Of a DNA stretch of 64,000 nt, positions 47,108 to 56,636 are shown piece after piece. The translations under genes and the position numbers were made by a program. The notes below the pieces were generated by a model. That model did no database searches. It saw only the letters and a list, made by a program, of their open reading frames with translations, and was not told the DNA's origin. Each line of letters starts with the position of its first letter. Position 1 is the stretch's first letter. The DNA lies in assembly GCF_018687195.1 (NCBI RefSeq), contig NZ_CP061321.1:1860001-1924000 (forward strand), given 5' to 3'. The stretch comes from Polynucleobacter sp. MWH-UH2A (lineage in GTDB: Bacteria > Pseudomonadota > Gammaproteobacteria > Burkholderiales > Burkholderiaceae).

Positions 47108-47866
47108 ATGAATGATGAGCAGTTACTTCGCTACTCAAGACATTTATTGCTTGAGGATATCGATGTTGAGGGTCAAGAAAAGTTATTACGCAGCCATGCC
47201 TTAATCATTGGCGCCGGGGGTCTAGGTAGCGCAGCTGCACCCTACTTGGCGGCTGCGGGCATTGGCAAAATCACGCTCGTTGATCATGATGTAGTGGAGC
47301 TAACCAATCTCCAACGACAAATCATGCATACCGAACAGATGGTTGGCAAAAGCAAAGTAGGCTCAGGTGAGAATTTTTTAGCTCAACTGAACTCAAGCAT
47401 TCAAGTTGATAGCATTCAAGAGAAAATTACCGCCACTCTTCTAGCTAAACTTTTACCTACAGTTGATGTTGTTTTAGATTGCACTGACAACTTTAAAACT
47501 AGGCAGCTCATCAATGCATCCTGCGTTCAACATCAAACACCACTAGTTTCAGGCTCTGCACTGCGCTTTGATGGGCAAGTTTCCGTATTTAATCCTCGAA
47601 TTGAAGCCTCCCCTTGCTATGCTTGTATCTTCTCCCCCGATGAAAACTTCGAAGAAGTTAGTTGCTCTAGCATGGGCATTTTTTCTCCGCTCGTTGGCAT
47701 CATTGGCACCATTCAAGCTGCGCAAGCACTTCAGGTCATCATTGGTTTTGGTGAGTCGCTAGTCGGGCGTATGTTGCTTTGGAATGCTCGCACCACACAA
47801 GTAGATCAAATCAAAATAGCCCGCAACCCTGACTGCCCAGTTTGCGGAAAACATCACTCTAGTTAA
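47108..47866 (+). CDS. HesA/MoeB/ThiF family adenylyltransferase
   Basis: The 252-residue E1-like protein adenylates the C-terminus of a ubiquitin-like sulfur carrier (MoaD or ThiS). It has RYSRHLLLEDIDVEGQEKL, the nucleotide motif GAGGLGSAAAPYLAAAGIG, and RQIMH, plus zinc-binding CYAC and CPVC pairs. A catalytic-type cysteine is in CSSMGIFSPLVG. MoeB and ThiF cannot be told apart here because no moa or thi gene is adjacent. Its stop codon overlaps the stop of convergent ptsI by two bases. Confidence 0.92.
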   Translation: MNDEQLLRYSRHLLLEDIDVEGQEKLLRSHALIIGAGGLGSAAAPYLAAAGIGKITLVDHDVVELTNLQRQIMHTEQMVGKSKVGSGENFLAQLNSSIQVDSIQEKITATLLAKLLPTVDVVLDCTDNFKTRQLINASCVQHQTPLVSGSALRFDGQVSVFNPRIEASPCYACIFSPDENFEEVSCSSMGIFSPLVGIIGTIQAAQALQVIIGFGESLVGRMLLWNARTTQVDQIKIARNPDCPVCGKHHSS

Positions 47867-49614
47867 GAGGAGAACAAACGCTCCAAGGCTTTTGCTTGAG
47901 CCTCAGGCTCGTAAGCTTTTAGAACGCGTGGGAAGCGAGCCTTTAAGATGCCCGCATTAGCCTGCAGAATTTCCCGCTTCACTAACAACAGCTGACTGAA
48001 GTGCATTGAAAAATCAGTTAAGCCCATCGCAAGCAACAACTTCGTTAAGCTGGGATCGCCCGCCATCTCGCCACAGACTGCCACTGGCACACCCGCACGC
48101 TTTGCTTGCTCAATGATGTTGGCAATTAAATTGAGAATTGCAGGATGCAATGGATCGTATAGATGCGCCACTGCATGATCTGCACGATCAATCGCCAGGG
48201 TGTACTGAATTAAGTCATTAGTGCCGATTGATAAAAAATCAAATCGGTCAATAAATAAAGGAAGTACTAGTGCAGCCGCAGGAATTTCAATCATCGCGCC
48301 CACTTGAATATTGGGATTAAATGACTGCCCACGCTGTAGCAACTGCTGTTTCGCTTTTTCAATCAAGCGAAATGTTTCATCAATTTCTTTTGCATGAGCA
48401 AGCATTGGAATCATGATGCGTGCTTGACCGTGGGCAGATGCTCGCAATATTGCTCTTAGCTGAGTGAGAAAAATTTCTGGCTCAGTTAAGGACCAACGAA
48501 TTGCTCGCAAACCCAATGGTGATGTGCCAGTTTGCGAAACTTCGGCTCCACCCATGCCTAATGCCTTATCAGCACCAACGTCAATCGTTCGAATGTTAAC
48601 TGGCAAGCCATGCATCAAGTCAATGACCCGACGGTATTCCTGGTATTGCTGTTCTTCATCCGGCAAGGCTTGCTTGCGATCCATGAATAAAAACTCAGAA
48701 CGGAATAGGCCAACACCAACTGCGCCTAACTTCACTGCTTGTATAGCATCTTCAGGTAACTCAATATTGGCAAAAAGCTCAATATCAACACGATCTAAAG
48801 TTTCCGTTTTTGCGTGTTTTAACTGTTGAAGTTTTCGCGCATCTTTTGCAGCCTGTGTTTGTAGCTTGCGATATTCGGCCAATAATTGCTCATCAGGAGC
48901 AACAACGACCATACCTTGCTCGCCATCCAAAATGAGCCAGTCACCATGACGAATCATTTCGCTAGCATGTCGTACACCAACTACCGCTGGAATCTCCATG
49001 CTTCGCGCAACAATCGCAGTGTGAGAAGTTTTTCCACCAAGATCTGTTACGAAACCAGTAAATGCATGATCTTTGAAGCGCAACATGTCATGCGGAGCAA
49101 TATCATGGGCAACAATGATGGACTCGACACCTACATCGCTCGATGGCAAGAACTCAGTTTCCAGAGTATCTTTTTGTGAATTAATCGCCTTAATGACGCG
49201 CTCTGCAACTTGACGAATATCATTCGCGCGCTCTTTTAAATAGGGATCCTCAATTTCCGCAAACTGTTCTAACAGATCGTTGAGCTCCGTAGTCAAGGCC
49301 CAAGCAGCATTGAGTCGCTGGGTACGAATCAATTTAAGCGGCTTTTCTGCAAGAGCGGGATCGACCAAGATCATGCCATGTACATCTAAAAATGCCGCCA
49401 TCTCCTGCGGAGCATCCTTGGGCAATCCTTGACGCAATTGATCCAACTCCAAACGCACTTGATCAAACGCATCTAATAATTTTTTGGCCTCAGTCTCTTC
49501 TTTACCCGGCTCAACTAAATAATGACTTACTTCTAATGCCGCGCGCGAAATCAGTACGGCCTTGCCAATCGCAATGCCTTTTGATACTGGAATTCCGTGC
49601 AATGCAAATGTCAT
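47863..49614 (-). CDS. ptsI: Phosphoenolpyruvate-protein phosphotransferase (Enzyme I)
   Basis: EI takes phosphate from PEP and passes it to HPr. The 583-residue protein has the full three-part layout: an HPr-binding domain, the phosphohistidine in GGKTSHTAIVARSMEIPAVVG (~190) and the PEP-binding barrel with LFRSEFLFMDR and the CGEMAGDPSLTKLLLAMG motif. It lacks the GAF domain of EI-Ntr. It is 2 bases after ptsH. No sugar EIIB or EIIC gene is seen, so its role is probably regulatory. Confidence 0.96.
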   Translation of the reverse strand: MTFALHGIPVSKGIAIGKAVLISRAALEVSHYLVEPGKEETEAKKLLDAFDQVRLELDQLRQGLPKDAPQEMAAFLDVHGMILVDPALAEKPLKLIRTQRLNAAWALTTELNDLLEQFAEIEDPYLKERANDIRQVAERVIKAINSQKDTLETEFLPSSDVGVESIIVAHDIAPHDMLRFKDHAFTGFVTDLGGKTSHTAIVARSMEIPAVVGVRHASEMIRHGDWLILDGEQGMVVVAPDEQLLAEYRKLQTQAAKDARKLQQLKHAKTETLDRVDIELFANIELPEDAIQAVKLGAVGVGLFRSEFLFMDRKQALPDEEQQYQEYRRVIDLMHGLPVNIRTIDVGADKALGMGGAEVSQTGTSPLGLRAIRWSLTEPEIFLTQLRAILRASAHGQARIMIPMLAHAKEIDETFRLIEKAKQQLLQRGQSFNPNIQVGAMIEIPAAALVLPLFIDRFDFLSIGTNDLIQYTLAIDRADHAVAHLYDPLHPAILNLIANIIEQAKRAGVPVAVCGEMAGDPSLTKLLLAMGLTDFSMHFSQLLLVKREILQANAGILKARFPRVLKAYEPEAQAKALERLFSS

Positions 49615-49616
49615 GC

Positions 49617-49886
49617 TTATTCGCCTTCTCCAAAGCGATCATTAATTAATGCTGTGAGAGCTTCCATAGCCTCATCCGCCTTCTCGCCAACAGTCTCCAA
49701 CGTAACCGTGCTACCAATACCCGCTGCCAACATCATCACGCCCATAATGCTCTTTGCATTAATTTGACGCCCGTTACGTGACAACAATATTTCACAAGGA
49801 AACTGCGCAGCTAACTGCGAGAGCTTGGCTGAAGCCCTTGCATGCAAACCCAATTTGTTGATAATCTCAATTTCAGCAACAGGCAT
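49617..49886 (-). CDS. ptsH: Phosphocarrier protein HPr
   Basis: The 89-residue HPr has the EI-dependent site His15 in KLGLHARAS and Ser46 in AKSIMGVMML, the target of HPr kinase. Both sites are intact, and the kinase gene hprK lies at 16500-17486. HPr feeds phosphate to EIIA-Man next door and possibly to EIIA-Ntr. It is in the gshA-gshB-EIIA-HPr-EI run. Confidence 0.97.
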   Translation of the reverse strand: MPVAEIEIINKLGLHARASAKLSQLAAQFPCEILLSRNGRQINAKSIMGVMMLAAGIGSTVTLETVGEKADEAMEALTALINDRFGEGE

Positions 49887-49904
49887 ATTCCGCTTCTCTC
49901 CTAT

Positions 49905-50327
49905 TTACACTTGGCTTACTTTTGCACCTAAGCGCAAAATGCCATTCTGACCACCAGCTAAAGCCTTTTTGGCCAACTCTTCAAGATCCTCGGTGCGATG
50001 TGAAATACAACGCATCAACATCGGCAGATTTAAACCCGCTAAAACAATGACGGGGGTATTCAGGCCTGATAGCGGACCCAAACCCTCTAACTTAGAAGCC
50101 ACGTTTGCAGGTGTCGCACCCATCACATCCGTCAAAATCAGAATGCCGTTACCCGAATTCACGCCGTAAGCAGCTTTTAGAACACGATCGAAACTGGCTT
50201 TAATATCTTCGTGAGGTGGAATATCCACGGCTCGAATTCGTTCAGGTAATGCGCCAAATGTATGCTCAACAAATCCTAGCATTGCGCTAGCTACCGGGGT
50301 ATGCGCAACAATTACGATTCCTGCCAT
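49905..50327 (-). CDS. PTS mannose-family EIIA protein
   Basis: The 140-residue protein is a lone EIIA-Man domain, with the phosphohistidine His9 in GIVIVAHTPVASAM and ILILTDVMGATPANVASKL. No EIIB, EIIC or EIID is fused or adjacent. In betaproteobacteria such proteins belong to a regulatory PTS. The ATG at 50327 is chosen; it lies 1 base after the gshB stop. A longer in-frame start at 50348 would overlap gshB. Confidence 0.93.
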   Translation of the reverse strand: MAGIVIVAHTPVASAMLGFVEHTFGALPERIRAVDIPPHEDIKASFDRVLKAAYGVNSGNGILILTDVMGATPANVASKLEGLGPLSGLNTPVIVLAGLNLPMLMRCISHRTEDLEELAKKALAGGQNGILRLGAKVSQV

Positions 50328-50328
50328 G

Positions 50329-51270
50329 TTATGACACCGCCCTTTCAAGCGCCTTTAACCAAAATTGGGGTACATCAAACTGGGTTTGATCTGTTATTTC
50401 AACAAAACAGGTCGGACTAGTCACATTAATTTCAGTAAGACGACCGCCGATCAAATCCAATCCCACTAAGAATAAACCTCGTTGATTCAAAATAGGAGCT
50501 AACTTCTCTGCAACCTGCTTTTCAGCATCCGTTAATGGCATTGCAACACCTTTACCGCCAGCAGCCAAATTGCCCCGAATTTCGGAACCCTGAGGGATGC
50601 GGGCTAAAGCAAATGGCACTACCTCCCCACCAATTAGCAATACACGCTTATCGCCTTGGGCAATCTCCGGCAGAAAACGCTGAACCATTAATGTTCTTGC
50701 ACCGTTCTCACCCAGAGTTTCTACGATGCTAGCTAAATTTAAACCATCAGCGCCCACCCTAAATACACCCATCCCACCCATACCATCAAGAGGCTTAATG
50801 ACGATGTCACGATGTTGCCGATGAAACTCTTCAACCGCTCTTAACTCGCGAGTGACTAATGTTGGGGGAATTAGTTCAGGGAACTCAGTAATGGAAAGTT
50901 TTTCAGAATGGTCACGAACGGCACTTGGATTATTAAAAACTTTTGCGCCTTGTCTTTCCGCGGCAGAAAGCAACCAAGTGGTGTTGAGATACTCAATATC
51001 AAATGGAGGATCTGTTCTCATGAGCACTGCTGAGAAAGTATTTAGAGAACGTGATTCGAGCGCACCCAATTCAAACCAGGATGTCGAGGCAGGCTTAATC
51101 TGCAAGCTCTGACAATCTGCAACAATTAAATTATCTTTCCATAAGATATTGCGACTTTGGCAAAACCATAAATGATGCCCCGCCTCTTGAGCCACACGCA
51201 TCATTGCCAAAGTGGAATCTTTTTTAATCTTGAAAGATTCTAGGGGGTCGGCAATAAATAAAAGATCCAT
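50329..51270 (-). CDS. gshB: Glutathione synthetase
   Basis: GshB joins gamma-glutamylcysteine and glycine. The 313-residue ATP-grasp protein opens MDLLFIADPLESFKIKKDST, has the ATP-binding IVIKPLDGMGGMGVFRV and the metal/substrate motif DLIGGRLTEINVTSPTCF. gshA is 26 bases upstream on the same strand, so the full glutathione pathway is one unit with the PTS genes behind it. Confidence 0.97.
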   Translation of the reverse strand: MDLLFIADPLESFKIKKDSTLAMMRVAQEAGHHLWFCQSRNILWKDNLIVADCQSLQIKPASTSWFELGALESRSLNTFSAVLMRTDPPFDIEYLNTTWLLSAAERQGAKVFNNPSAVRDHSEKLSITEFPELIPPTLVTRELRAVEEFHRQHRDIVIKPLDGMGGMGVFRVGADGLNLASIVETLGENGARTLMVQRFLPEIAQGDKRVLLIGGEVVPFALARIPQGSEIRGNLAAGGKGVAMPLTDAEKQVAEKLAPILNQRGLFLVGLDLIGGRLTEINVTSPTCFVEITDQTQFDVPQFWLKALERAVS

Positions 51271-51296
51271 ATTTTCTGTAGCCCTCAGAGCAGGAC

Positions 51297-52595
51297 TTAT
51301 GCCACTTCCATATCGGGATCGGTTCTCTCTAATTCGAGTGAGGCAGCCAACAAAGCCAATCGAGCAACAACACCGTATAGATAGAATCGATTGGGGGCCG
51401 CACTGCCCGGTTTAGCGGCTAGGTCTGGCATCGAGTTTTGCTCAAATGCAAGCGGAACAAAATGCATGCCTGGCGCATTGAGATTTTCATCAGGGCCACG
51501 ATCAGTGTGAACGCGATAGAAACCGCCAATCACATATCGATCAATCATATAAACAACCGGCTCGGCGACAGCTTCATTGACTTTCTCAAAGGTATAAACC
51601 CCCTCCTGAATCAATACATCGCTAACTTCAAGACCTTCTTTTACAACGCTCATCTTGTTTCGGTCTTTGCGGTTCAAGCCTTTGAGTTGTGCCGGATCAT
51701 TCACCACCATCACGCCCATACCGTAGGTACCAGCATCAGCCTTCACCACAACATAAGGCTTATCTTTAATTCCGTATTCACGATATTTCTTTGCAGTCTT
51801 TTTGAGCACCTGCTCTACTGCGGCTTGAAGCTCATCCTCACCTTTACGCTCATGAAAATTAATATTTGAGCAACTTGTAAAGTACGGATTAATCATCCAC
51901 GGATCAATATCAACTACTTTTGCAAACTTCTTCGCCACTTCTTCATACGCGGCAAAGTGATTAGACTTACGACGTACATGCCATCCAGCATGCAGACCTG
52001 GCAATAAATATTGCTCGTATATGTTCTCCAAAATAGGTGGAATACCAGCAGACAAGTCATTGTTCAATAAAATAGAACAAGGATCAAAGTCCTTCAAACC
52101 CAAGCGTTGTTTCTTCAAACCCAAACGCGATAAAGGTTCCATAAGAAGTCGATTGCCATCTGGTAATTCAATCCAGGTTGGCTTCTTAATCTCTTCAGAA
52201 AAAGTTCCTAAGCGAACATTCAATCCTGCTTGACGCAGAATTGAAGACAGGCGAGCAATATTCTGTAAATAGAAAGTATTACGAGTATGACGCTCAGGTA
52301 TCAACAATAAATTTTTTGCTTCTGGACAAATCTTCTCGATCGCAGCCATTGCAGCCTGAACTGCTAAAGGCAACATTTGCGGAGAGAGGTTATTGAATCC
52401 TCCAGGAAACAAATTGGTATCAACTGGGGCGAGCTTGAAACCTGAATTTCGTAAATCAACCGAACAATAGAATGGCGGCGTGTGCTCTTGCCACTCAAGC
52501 CTGAACCAGCGCTCAATGGTTGGGGTTGCTTCAAGCACCTTTGACTCGAGTTCGAGTAAAGGGCCACTTAGGGCAGTAATGAGATGTGGAACCAT
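51297..52595 (-). CDS. gshA: Glutamate-cysteine ligase (proteobacterial T. ferrooxidans-type)
   Basis: GshA makes gamma-glutamylcysteine. The 432 residues match the TIGR02049-type family found in many betaproteobacteria rather than the E. coli enzyme. Seen are FYCSVDLRNSGFKLAPVDTNLFPGGFNNL, VVKADAGTYGMGVMVV and a C-terminal region with FYLYGVVARLALLAASLELE. It starts the gshA-gshB-EIIA-HPr-EI run, on the same strand as amtB but behind a hairpin terminator. Confidence 0.92.
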   Translation of the reverse strand: MVPHLITALSGPLLELESKVLEATPTIERWFRLEWQEHTPPFYCSVDLRNSGFKLAPVDTNLFPGGFNNLSPQMLPLAVQAAMAAIEKICPEAKNLLLIPERHTRNTFYLQNIARLSSILRQAGLNVRLGTFSEEIKKPTWIELPDGNRLLMEPLSRLGLKKQRLGLKDFDPCSILLNNDLSAGIPPILENIYEQYLLPGLHAGWHVRRKSNHFAAYEEVAKKFAKVVDIDPWMINPYFTSCSNINFHERKGEDELQAAVEQVLKKTAKKYREYGIKDKPYVVVKADAGTYGMGVMVVNDPAQLKGLNRKDRNKMSVVKEGLEVSDVLIQEGVYTFEKVNEAVAEPVVYMIDRYVIGGFYRVHTDRGPDENLNAPGMHFVPLAFEQNSMPDLAAKPGSAAPNRFYLYGVVARLALLAASLELERTDPDMEVA

Positions 52596-52625
52596 TCCAC
52601 CATTGTAAGATTTTTAAAAGAAAGA

Positions 52626-52647
52626 CGCGGGATCCTAGGATCCCGCG
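52626..52647 (-). terminator. Perfect 22-base palindrome, probable amtB terminator
   Basis: Each half reads CGCGGGATCCT (5'-3' on both strands), giving a self-complementary 22-mer with no separate loop. On the minus strand it is followed by TCTTTCTTTTAAAAA, so an RNA hairpin plus U-rich tail is expected after amtB. A BamHI-like GGATCC occurs twice in it. Confidence 0.7.
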
Positions 52648-52698
52648 CTTAAAGTACCGAACAGCCCTTAAAAGCCGTCCGGCGAGGGGTAAAACAGA

Positions 52699-54180
52699 TT
52701 AAGACTCGTAGGCAGACTCACCATGTGAGCTGATATCCAAGCCTTCGCGCTCTTCTTCTTCCTTCACACGCAAACCGATCACGATATCGATCAATTTGAA
52801 AGCGATGTAAGAAACTACGCCAGACCAAATCACAGTAGTAATTACGCCTTGTGCCTGAATCCATAATTGGCTAGCGATTGAGTAATCAGGAGCAACAGCA
52901 TTTGCTACGTAATCCCAAATGCCTGAGCCACCCAAAGCAGGGTCAGCAAATACGCCGGTCAATAAAGCACCAGTGATACCGCCTACGCCGTGAACACCAA
53001 AAACGTCCAAGCTGTCATCAGAGCCCAAGATTTTCTTGAGACCAGTAACACCCCAAAGGCAAACTACGCCAGCGATTAAGCCAATAACGATTGAGCCCAT
53101 TGGACCAGCAAAACCAGCTGCAGGAGTAATCGCTACTAGACCTGCTACGCAACCAGATGCAGCGCCCAACATGGAAGGCTTACCTTTGAGAACCCATTCA
53201 GCAACAGACCAGCCCAATACAGCAGCAGCGGTTGCCAAGTAAGTATTTACGAATGCCAATGCAGCGCTACCGTTTGCTTCAAGTGCAGAACCTGCATTGA
53301 AACCAAACCAACCGAACCACAAGAGTGCAGCACCAGTCATTACATAAACAAGGTTATGTGGTTTCATTGCTTCTTTACCGTAACCAATACGTTTGCCGAT
53401 CACAAACGAACCCACCAAACCAGCGATCGCGGCATTGATGTGAACAACGGTACCGCCAGCAAAGTCGAGAACACCTTTCTGCCACAACCAACCAGCACGG
53501 GCTGTAATAGCCTCGAGAGAAGCAGCATCTTTAATGTCATCTGGACCAGGCCAGAACCAAACCATGTGAGCGATAGGCAAGTAGCTGAATGTGAACCAAA
53601 TGATCATGAACACTAGGATTGCAGAAAACTTAGCGCGTTCTGCAAAAGAACCAATGATCAAGCAGCATGTAATCGTTGCAAACACTGCTTGGAAAGCCAT
53701 AAATACATATTCAGGAATCACAACACCCTTACTAAAGGTTGCTGCTACTGAATCTGGATTCATGCCACCCAAGAACAGGCGATCAAGTCCACCTAAAAAT
53801 GCCCCACCTTCTGTAAATGCAAAGCTATAGCCATAAATAGACCAGAGCACTGTAATCAAAGAGAAGACCATGAAGCATTGCATGCAAATGGAGAGGATAT
53901 TTTTGCTACGAGTTAAGCCACCGTAGAACAAAGCCAAGCCTGGAAGTGTCATCAATAACACCAATGCAGTGGATACCATCATCCATGCTGTATCAGCCTT
54001 ATTACACTTCTCAGAACAAAGCACGGGCGCAGGTTCTGCAGCTGGAGTTGCGGCAGGTGCAGTTACTGCTGGCTTTTTAACTTCATCAGCATGGGCTGGC
54101 GAAGTCACCATTACGCCAGTAGCGCCAATGGCCAAGGCCATCGCACCGCCAGCAACAAGTCGTTTCATCCAAGTTAACAT
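52699..54180 (-). CDS. amtB: Ammonium transporter
   Basis: AmtB conducts ammonium across the inner membrane and is blocked by PII when nitrogen is ample. The 493 residues have an N-terminal signal sequence (~1-31, ending SPAHA), an Ala/Pro-rich periplasmic stretch, and 11 membrane helices with ITCCLIIGSFAERAKFSAIL and GGTVVHINAAIAGLVGSFVIG. The pore histidines are in VVHIN and in FGVHGVGGITGAL. The ATG at 54180 is preceded by AGAGAGG. It follows glnK by 13 bases. Confidence 0.96.
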   Translation of the reverse strand: MLTWMKRLVAGGAMALAIGATGVMVTSPAHADEVKKPAVTAPAATPAAEPAPVLCSEKCNKADTAWMMVSTALVLLMTLPGLALFYGGLTRSKNILSICMQCFMVFSLITVLWSIYGYSFAFTEGGAFLGGLDRLFLGGMNPDSVAATFSKGVVIPEYVFMAFQAVFATITCCLIIGSFAERAKFSAILVFMIIWFTFSYLPIAHMVWFWPGPDDIKDAASLEAITARAGWLWQKGVLDFAGGTVVHINAAIAGLVGSFVIGKRIGYGKEAMKPHNLVYVMTGAALLWFGWFGFNAGSALEANGSAALAFVNTYLATAAAVLGWSVAEWVLKGKPSMLGAASGCVAGLVAITPAAGFAGPMGSIVIGLIAGVVCLWGVTGLKKILGSDDSLDVFGVHGVGGITGALLTGVFADPALGGSGIWDYVANAVAPDYSIASQLWIQAQGVITTVIWSGVVSYIAFKLIDIVIGLRVKEEEEREGLDISSHGESAYES

Positions 54181-54193
54181 TTTGAACCTCTCT

Positions 54194-54544
<351 letters not shown>

Positions 54545-54557
54545 TCAGAGGTGGAAA

Positions 54558-55481
54558 TTAGAAAGTCTTGGTTAAGGAAATTAAGCCGCCGGCTTGACCC
54601 AAGTTCTTGCCTGAGGGGCTTGTGTAGGAGTAAGCACCTTTATACGTTGGAGCATTTGTACCAACGTATGCTAGAGCGCCTGATAAGCCACCACCGAAGT
54701 CTTTTGTTACGCCAAGTTTCCAGTCTGTGTAGGAGTAAAGGGAGCTATTTGAAGTTCCATTTGGCACTGTGTTGTTTACCCAGTTGTTAGGTGAGCTATT
54801 TTTCACATTACCAGCAACATATTGGTAGCCTACGTGGCCATTAAGCGTCAGACCCCATACGCCAGTATCGTAATTCAAAGTCAAATCAGGGTAATAAGAT
54901 CCAGTTGAATTTACTGTTCCAAATAACGTTGAGACAGCATAGGACACTTTAGCGAATCCAGTAATTGGGCCAAACACAAAGTTTTGCGCTGCATAAATTT
55001 CTGTTGTATTCGGATTAGCGGTGTAACCACTTGTGTTAGGAATTCCAGATGTTGGGTAGTAGTACTGTAGAACACCGAAATCAGATGCGAACCCTTCCCC
55101 TAAAAATTCTTTCTTAAAGCCCGCATAAAAATCCATTTCGATCTGAGAAGATACACCAGCCGAAGAAGAATTTCCTTTGCCGTTCCAGCCGCCACTTGGT
55201 CCATAGTAGTCACTGATCCAGCTAATCGAGCTGTTCCAGTTGCCAATGTAGAAACCGCTCTCATGAGCGTAATCAAAGCCACCTTGAATCGCTGGCTTAA
55301 AGTTTGATTGGCTGATACCACGATACCGATAGTCGTTAACGATTGTTACGTTTGCAGCGATGGGACTACCAGCATCTTCTGGATCGGTTGGTGTATCAGC
55401 AGCGAATGCTGAAGAACACGCCAAACCTGATAGCAACGCAACTGCTGCTGCAGAAATTGCTCTCTTGTGTAAAGTTTTCAT
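54558..55481 (-). CDS. TorF family putative porin
   Basis: The 307-residue protein has a signal peptide (~1-27, SAFAAD) and a beta-rich sequence with the TorF/TIGR02001 features VTIVNDYRYRGISQSNFKPAIQGGFDYAH and GFYIGNWNSSISW. Aromatic residues alternate through the strands. It is predicted to be an outer-membrane porin; the solute is unknown. It opens the porin-glnK-amtB run, so ammonium or amino-nitrogen uptake is a reasonable guess. AAGGAG (12 bases to ATG) is present. Confidence 0.85.
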   Translation of the reverse strand: MKTLHKRAISAAAVALLSGLACSSAFAADTPTDPEDAGSPIAANVTIVNDYRYRGISQSNFKPAIQGGFDYAHESGFYIGNWNSSISWISDYYGPSGGWNGKGNSSSAGVSSQIEMDFYAGFKKEFLGEGFASDFGVLQYYYPTSGIPNTSGYTANPNTTEIYAAQNFVFGPITGFAKVSYAVSTLFGTVNSTGSYYPDLTLNYDTGVWGLTLNGHVGYQYVAGNVKNSSPNNWVNNTVPNGTSNSSLYSYTDWKLGVTKDFGGGLSGALAYVGTNAPTYKGAYSYTSPSGKNLGQAGGLISLTKTF

Positions 55482-55593
55482 GTATTACTCCTTACTGTTT
55501 GTATTCAAAAAAGGGATTAATGCTTATTGCATGTGGTGATGATGAGGGGCTGACCCCTTTTGAATTCCCAGTCATTCCCCTTATTAATGCCAA

Positions 55594-55622
55594 TGCACTT
55601 TTTTGGTGCTTTATATTGCACC
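55594..55622. promoter_or_regulatory. NtrC-type operator upstream of porin-glnK-amtB
   Basis: TGCACT-N5-GGTGCT (55594-55610) matches the NtrC consensus TGCACC-N5-GGTGCA at 10 of 12 arm positions. A further half-site TGCACC lies at 55617-55622. It is 113 bases upstream of the porin ATG, a typical enhancer distance. No GG-N10-GC sigma-54 promoter is seen below it. The rest of this 262-base gap holds an inverted repeat AGGGGCTGACCCCT (55544-55557) and AT-rich sequence. Confidence 0.7.
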
Positions 55623-55743
55623 TATTATGTGAATTTCTTCAGTTTTTAGGCTTTTTTAACGTTTTTCCCCATTTTTGGTGCCTCAAATTAAAATATCAAT
55701 CTGTGTGTTTTACGCAACCACTAATCCCAATAAAGAACCCATC

Positions 55744-56001
55744 ATGCAAAAACCTGGCGAAATCCTCGAGCAAATTCAGCGCATTGCCAACGACATGCAA
55801 AACAAAGTAGGTGAGGCTATTCGCAATTCACCAGCACAAGAGATCGAAAAAAATGTACGAGCCATGATGAACCAAGGCTTCCAAAAGATGGATTTGGTTA
55901 CTCGCGAAGAATTTGAATTGCAAACCAAGGTTCTTGCAAAAACTAGAGAAAAATTAGAAGTGCTTGAAGCAAAAGTAGCTGCCCTTGAGCAAGGGAAATA
56001 A
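55744..56001 (+). CDS. ubiK: Ubiquinone biosynthesis accessory factor UbiK (BMFP domain)
   Basis: UbiK (YqiC) is a small coiled-coil factor that supports ubiquinone synthesis in a lipid-associated complex with UbiJ. The 85-residue protein reads MQKPGEILEQIQRIANDMQN, followed by the BMFP region REEFELQTKVLAKTREKLEVLEAKVAALE, which is predicted trimeric coiled coil. The ATG at 55744 is chosen because homology begins there; the open frame upstream extends into the divergent promoter region. Confidence 0.9.
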   Translation: MQKPGEILEQIQRIANDMQNKVGEAIRNSPAQEIEKNVRAMMNQGFQKMDLVTREEFELQTKVLAKTREKLEVLEAKVAALEQGK

Positions 56002-56033
56002 TTTCTCTCGGTAATTTCTTTGTTCCAGAATTT

Positions 56034-56636
56034 TTACTCTAGAACAAATTCATTAAAAAAGTTTGCGTATTCTTCTTTAGATAAAAGCGCTTTTGCATCA
56101 TTGGTATTTGCATTAGAGTGCAACACCGATATTTGATATACCCACACACTCTTATTCTCACCTGTTCGAGTAATCCACCGAACTCGCATAGCTTGCTGAG
56201 CTTTGCTGGGTTGATTAAAGACAATGTAATAGTCGGTTGTTGCAATACGTTGATGTTGACTATTTTGAAAATTGGCTACTTCAGTAGCAACAGATCCACC
56301 AGAAGCTTTCGCCCTATCTAACAAATTACTTTGCAACTGCGCAGTAATTTTCTTGATCGAATCAGAATCGGCTTGTTGTGCTGGTATTTCAATAGTGCTG
56401 ATGGAGTAAATATCGTCATCAATCTTGACAGCCTCTAGGGCCTGATGAAACTCTTGATCGCCAAATGGAATCTGACGCTCTAACTTATCTGGTTTACCAG
56501 GAAATAAGGCTGTATATCTTTGTTCCGGTGATTGCACTGTTCGCCAATTGAGCTTTGGGCTACAAGCAACTAATAGGAGAAAAAAGGTTGCCAGCAGGCA
56601 AGGCCGAACAAGGCCTTTAGACAACACCCGCTCCAT
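56034..56636 (-). CDS. Hypothetical lipoprotein
   Basis: The 200-residue protein has a lipoprotein signal with lipobox LVAC (Cys25) followed by SPKLNW. The mature part contains a [23 protein letters not shown] segment common to a family of small periplasmic or lipid-anchored proteins, but I do not recognise a function. It overlaps the end of lipA by 20 bases, so co-expression is likely. The ATG at 56636 is chosen; an earlier start would place it deeper in lipA. Confidence 0.75.
   Translation of the reverse strand: MERVLSKGLVRPCLLATFFLLLVACSPKLNWRTVQSPEQRYTALFPGKPDKLERQIPFGDQEFHQALEAVKIDDDIYSISTIEIPAQQADSDSIKKITAQLQSNLLDRAKASGGSVATEVANFQNSQHQRIATTDYYIVFNQPSKAQQAMRVRWITRTGENKSVWVYQISVLHSNANTNDAKALLSKEEYANFFNEFVLE

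Noticed and set aside
55482-55593. Sigma-54 promoter below the NtrC site
   Set aside because: No GG-N10-GC spacing was found on the minus strand between the operator and the porin ATG.
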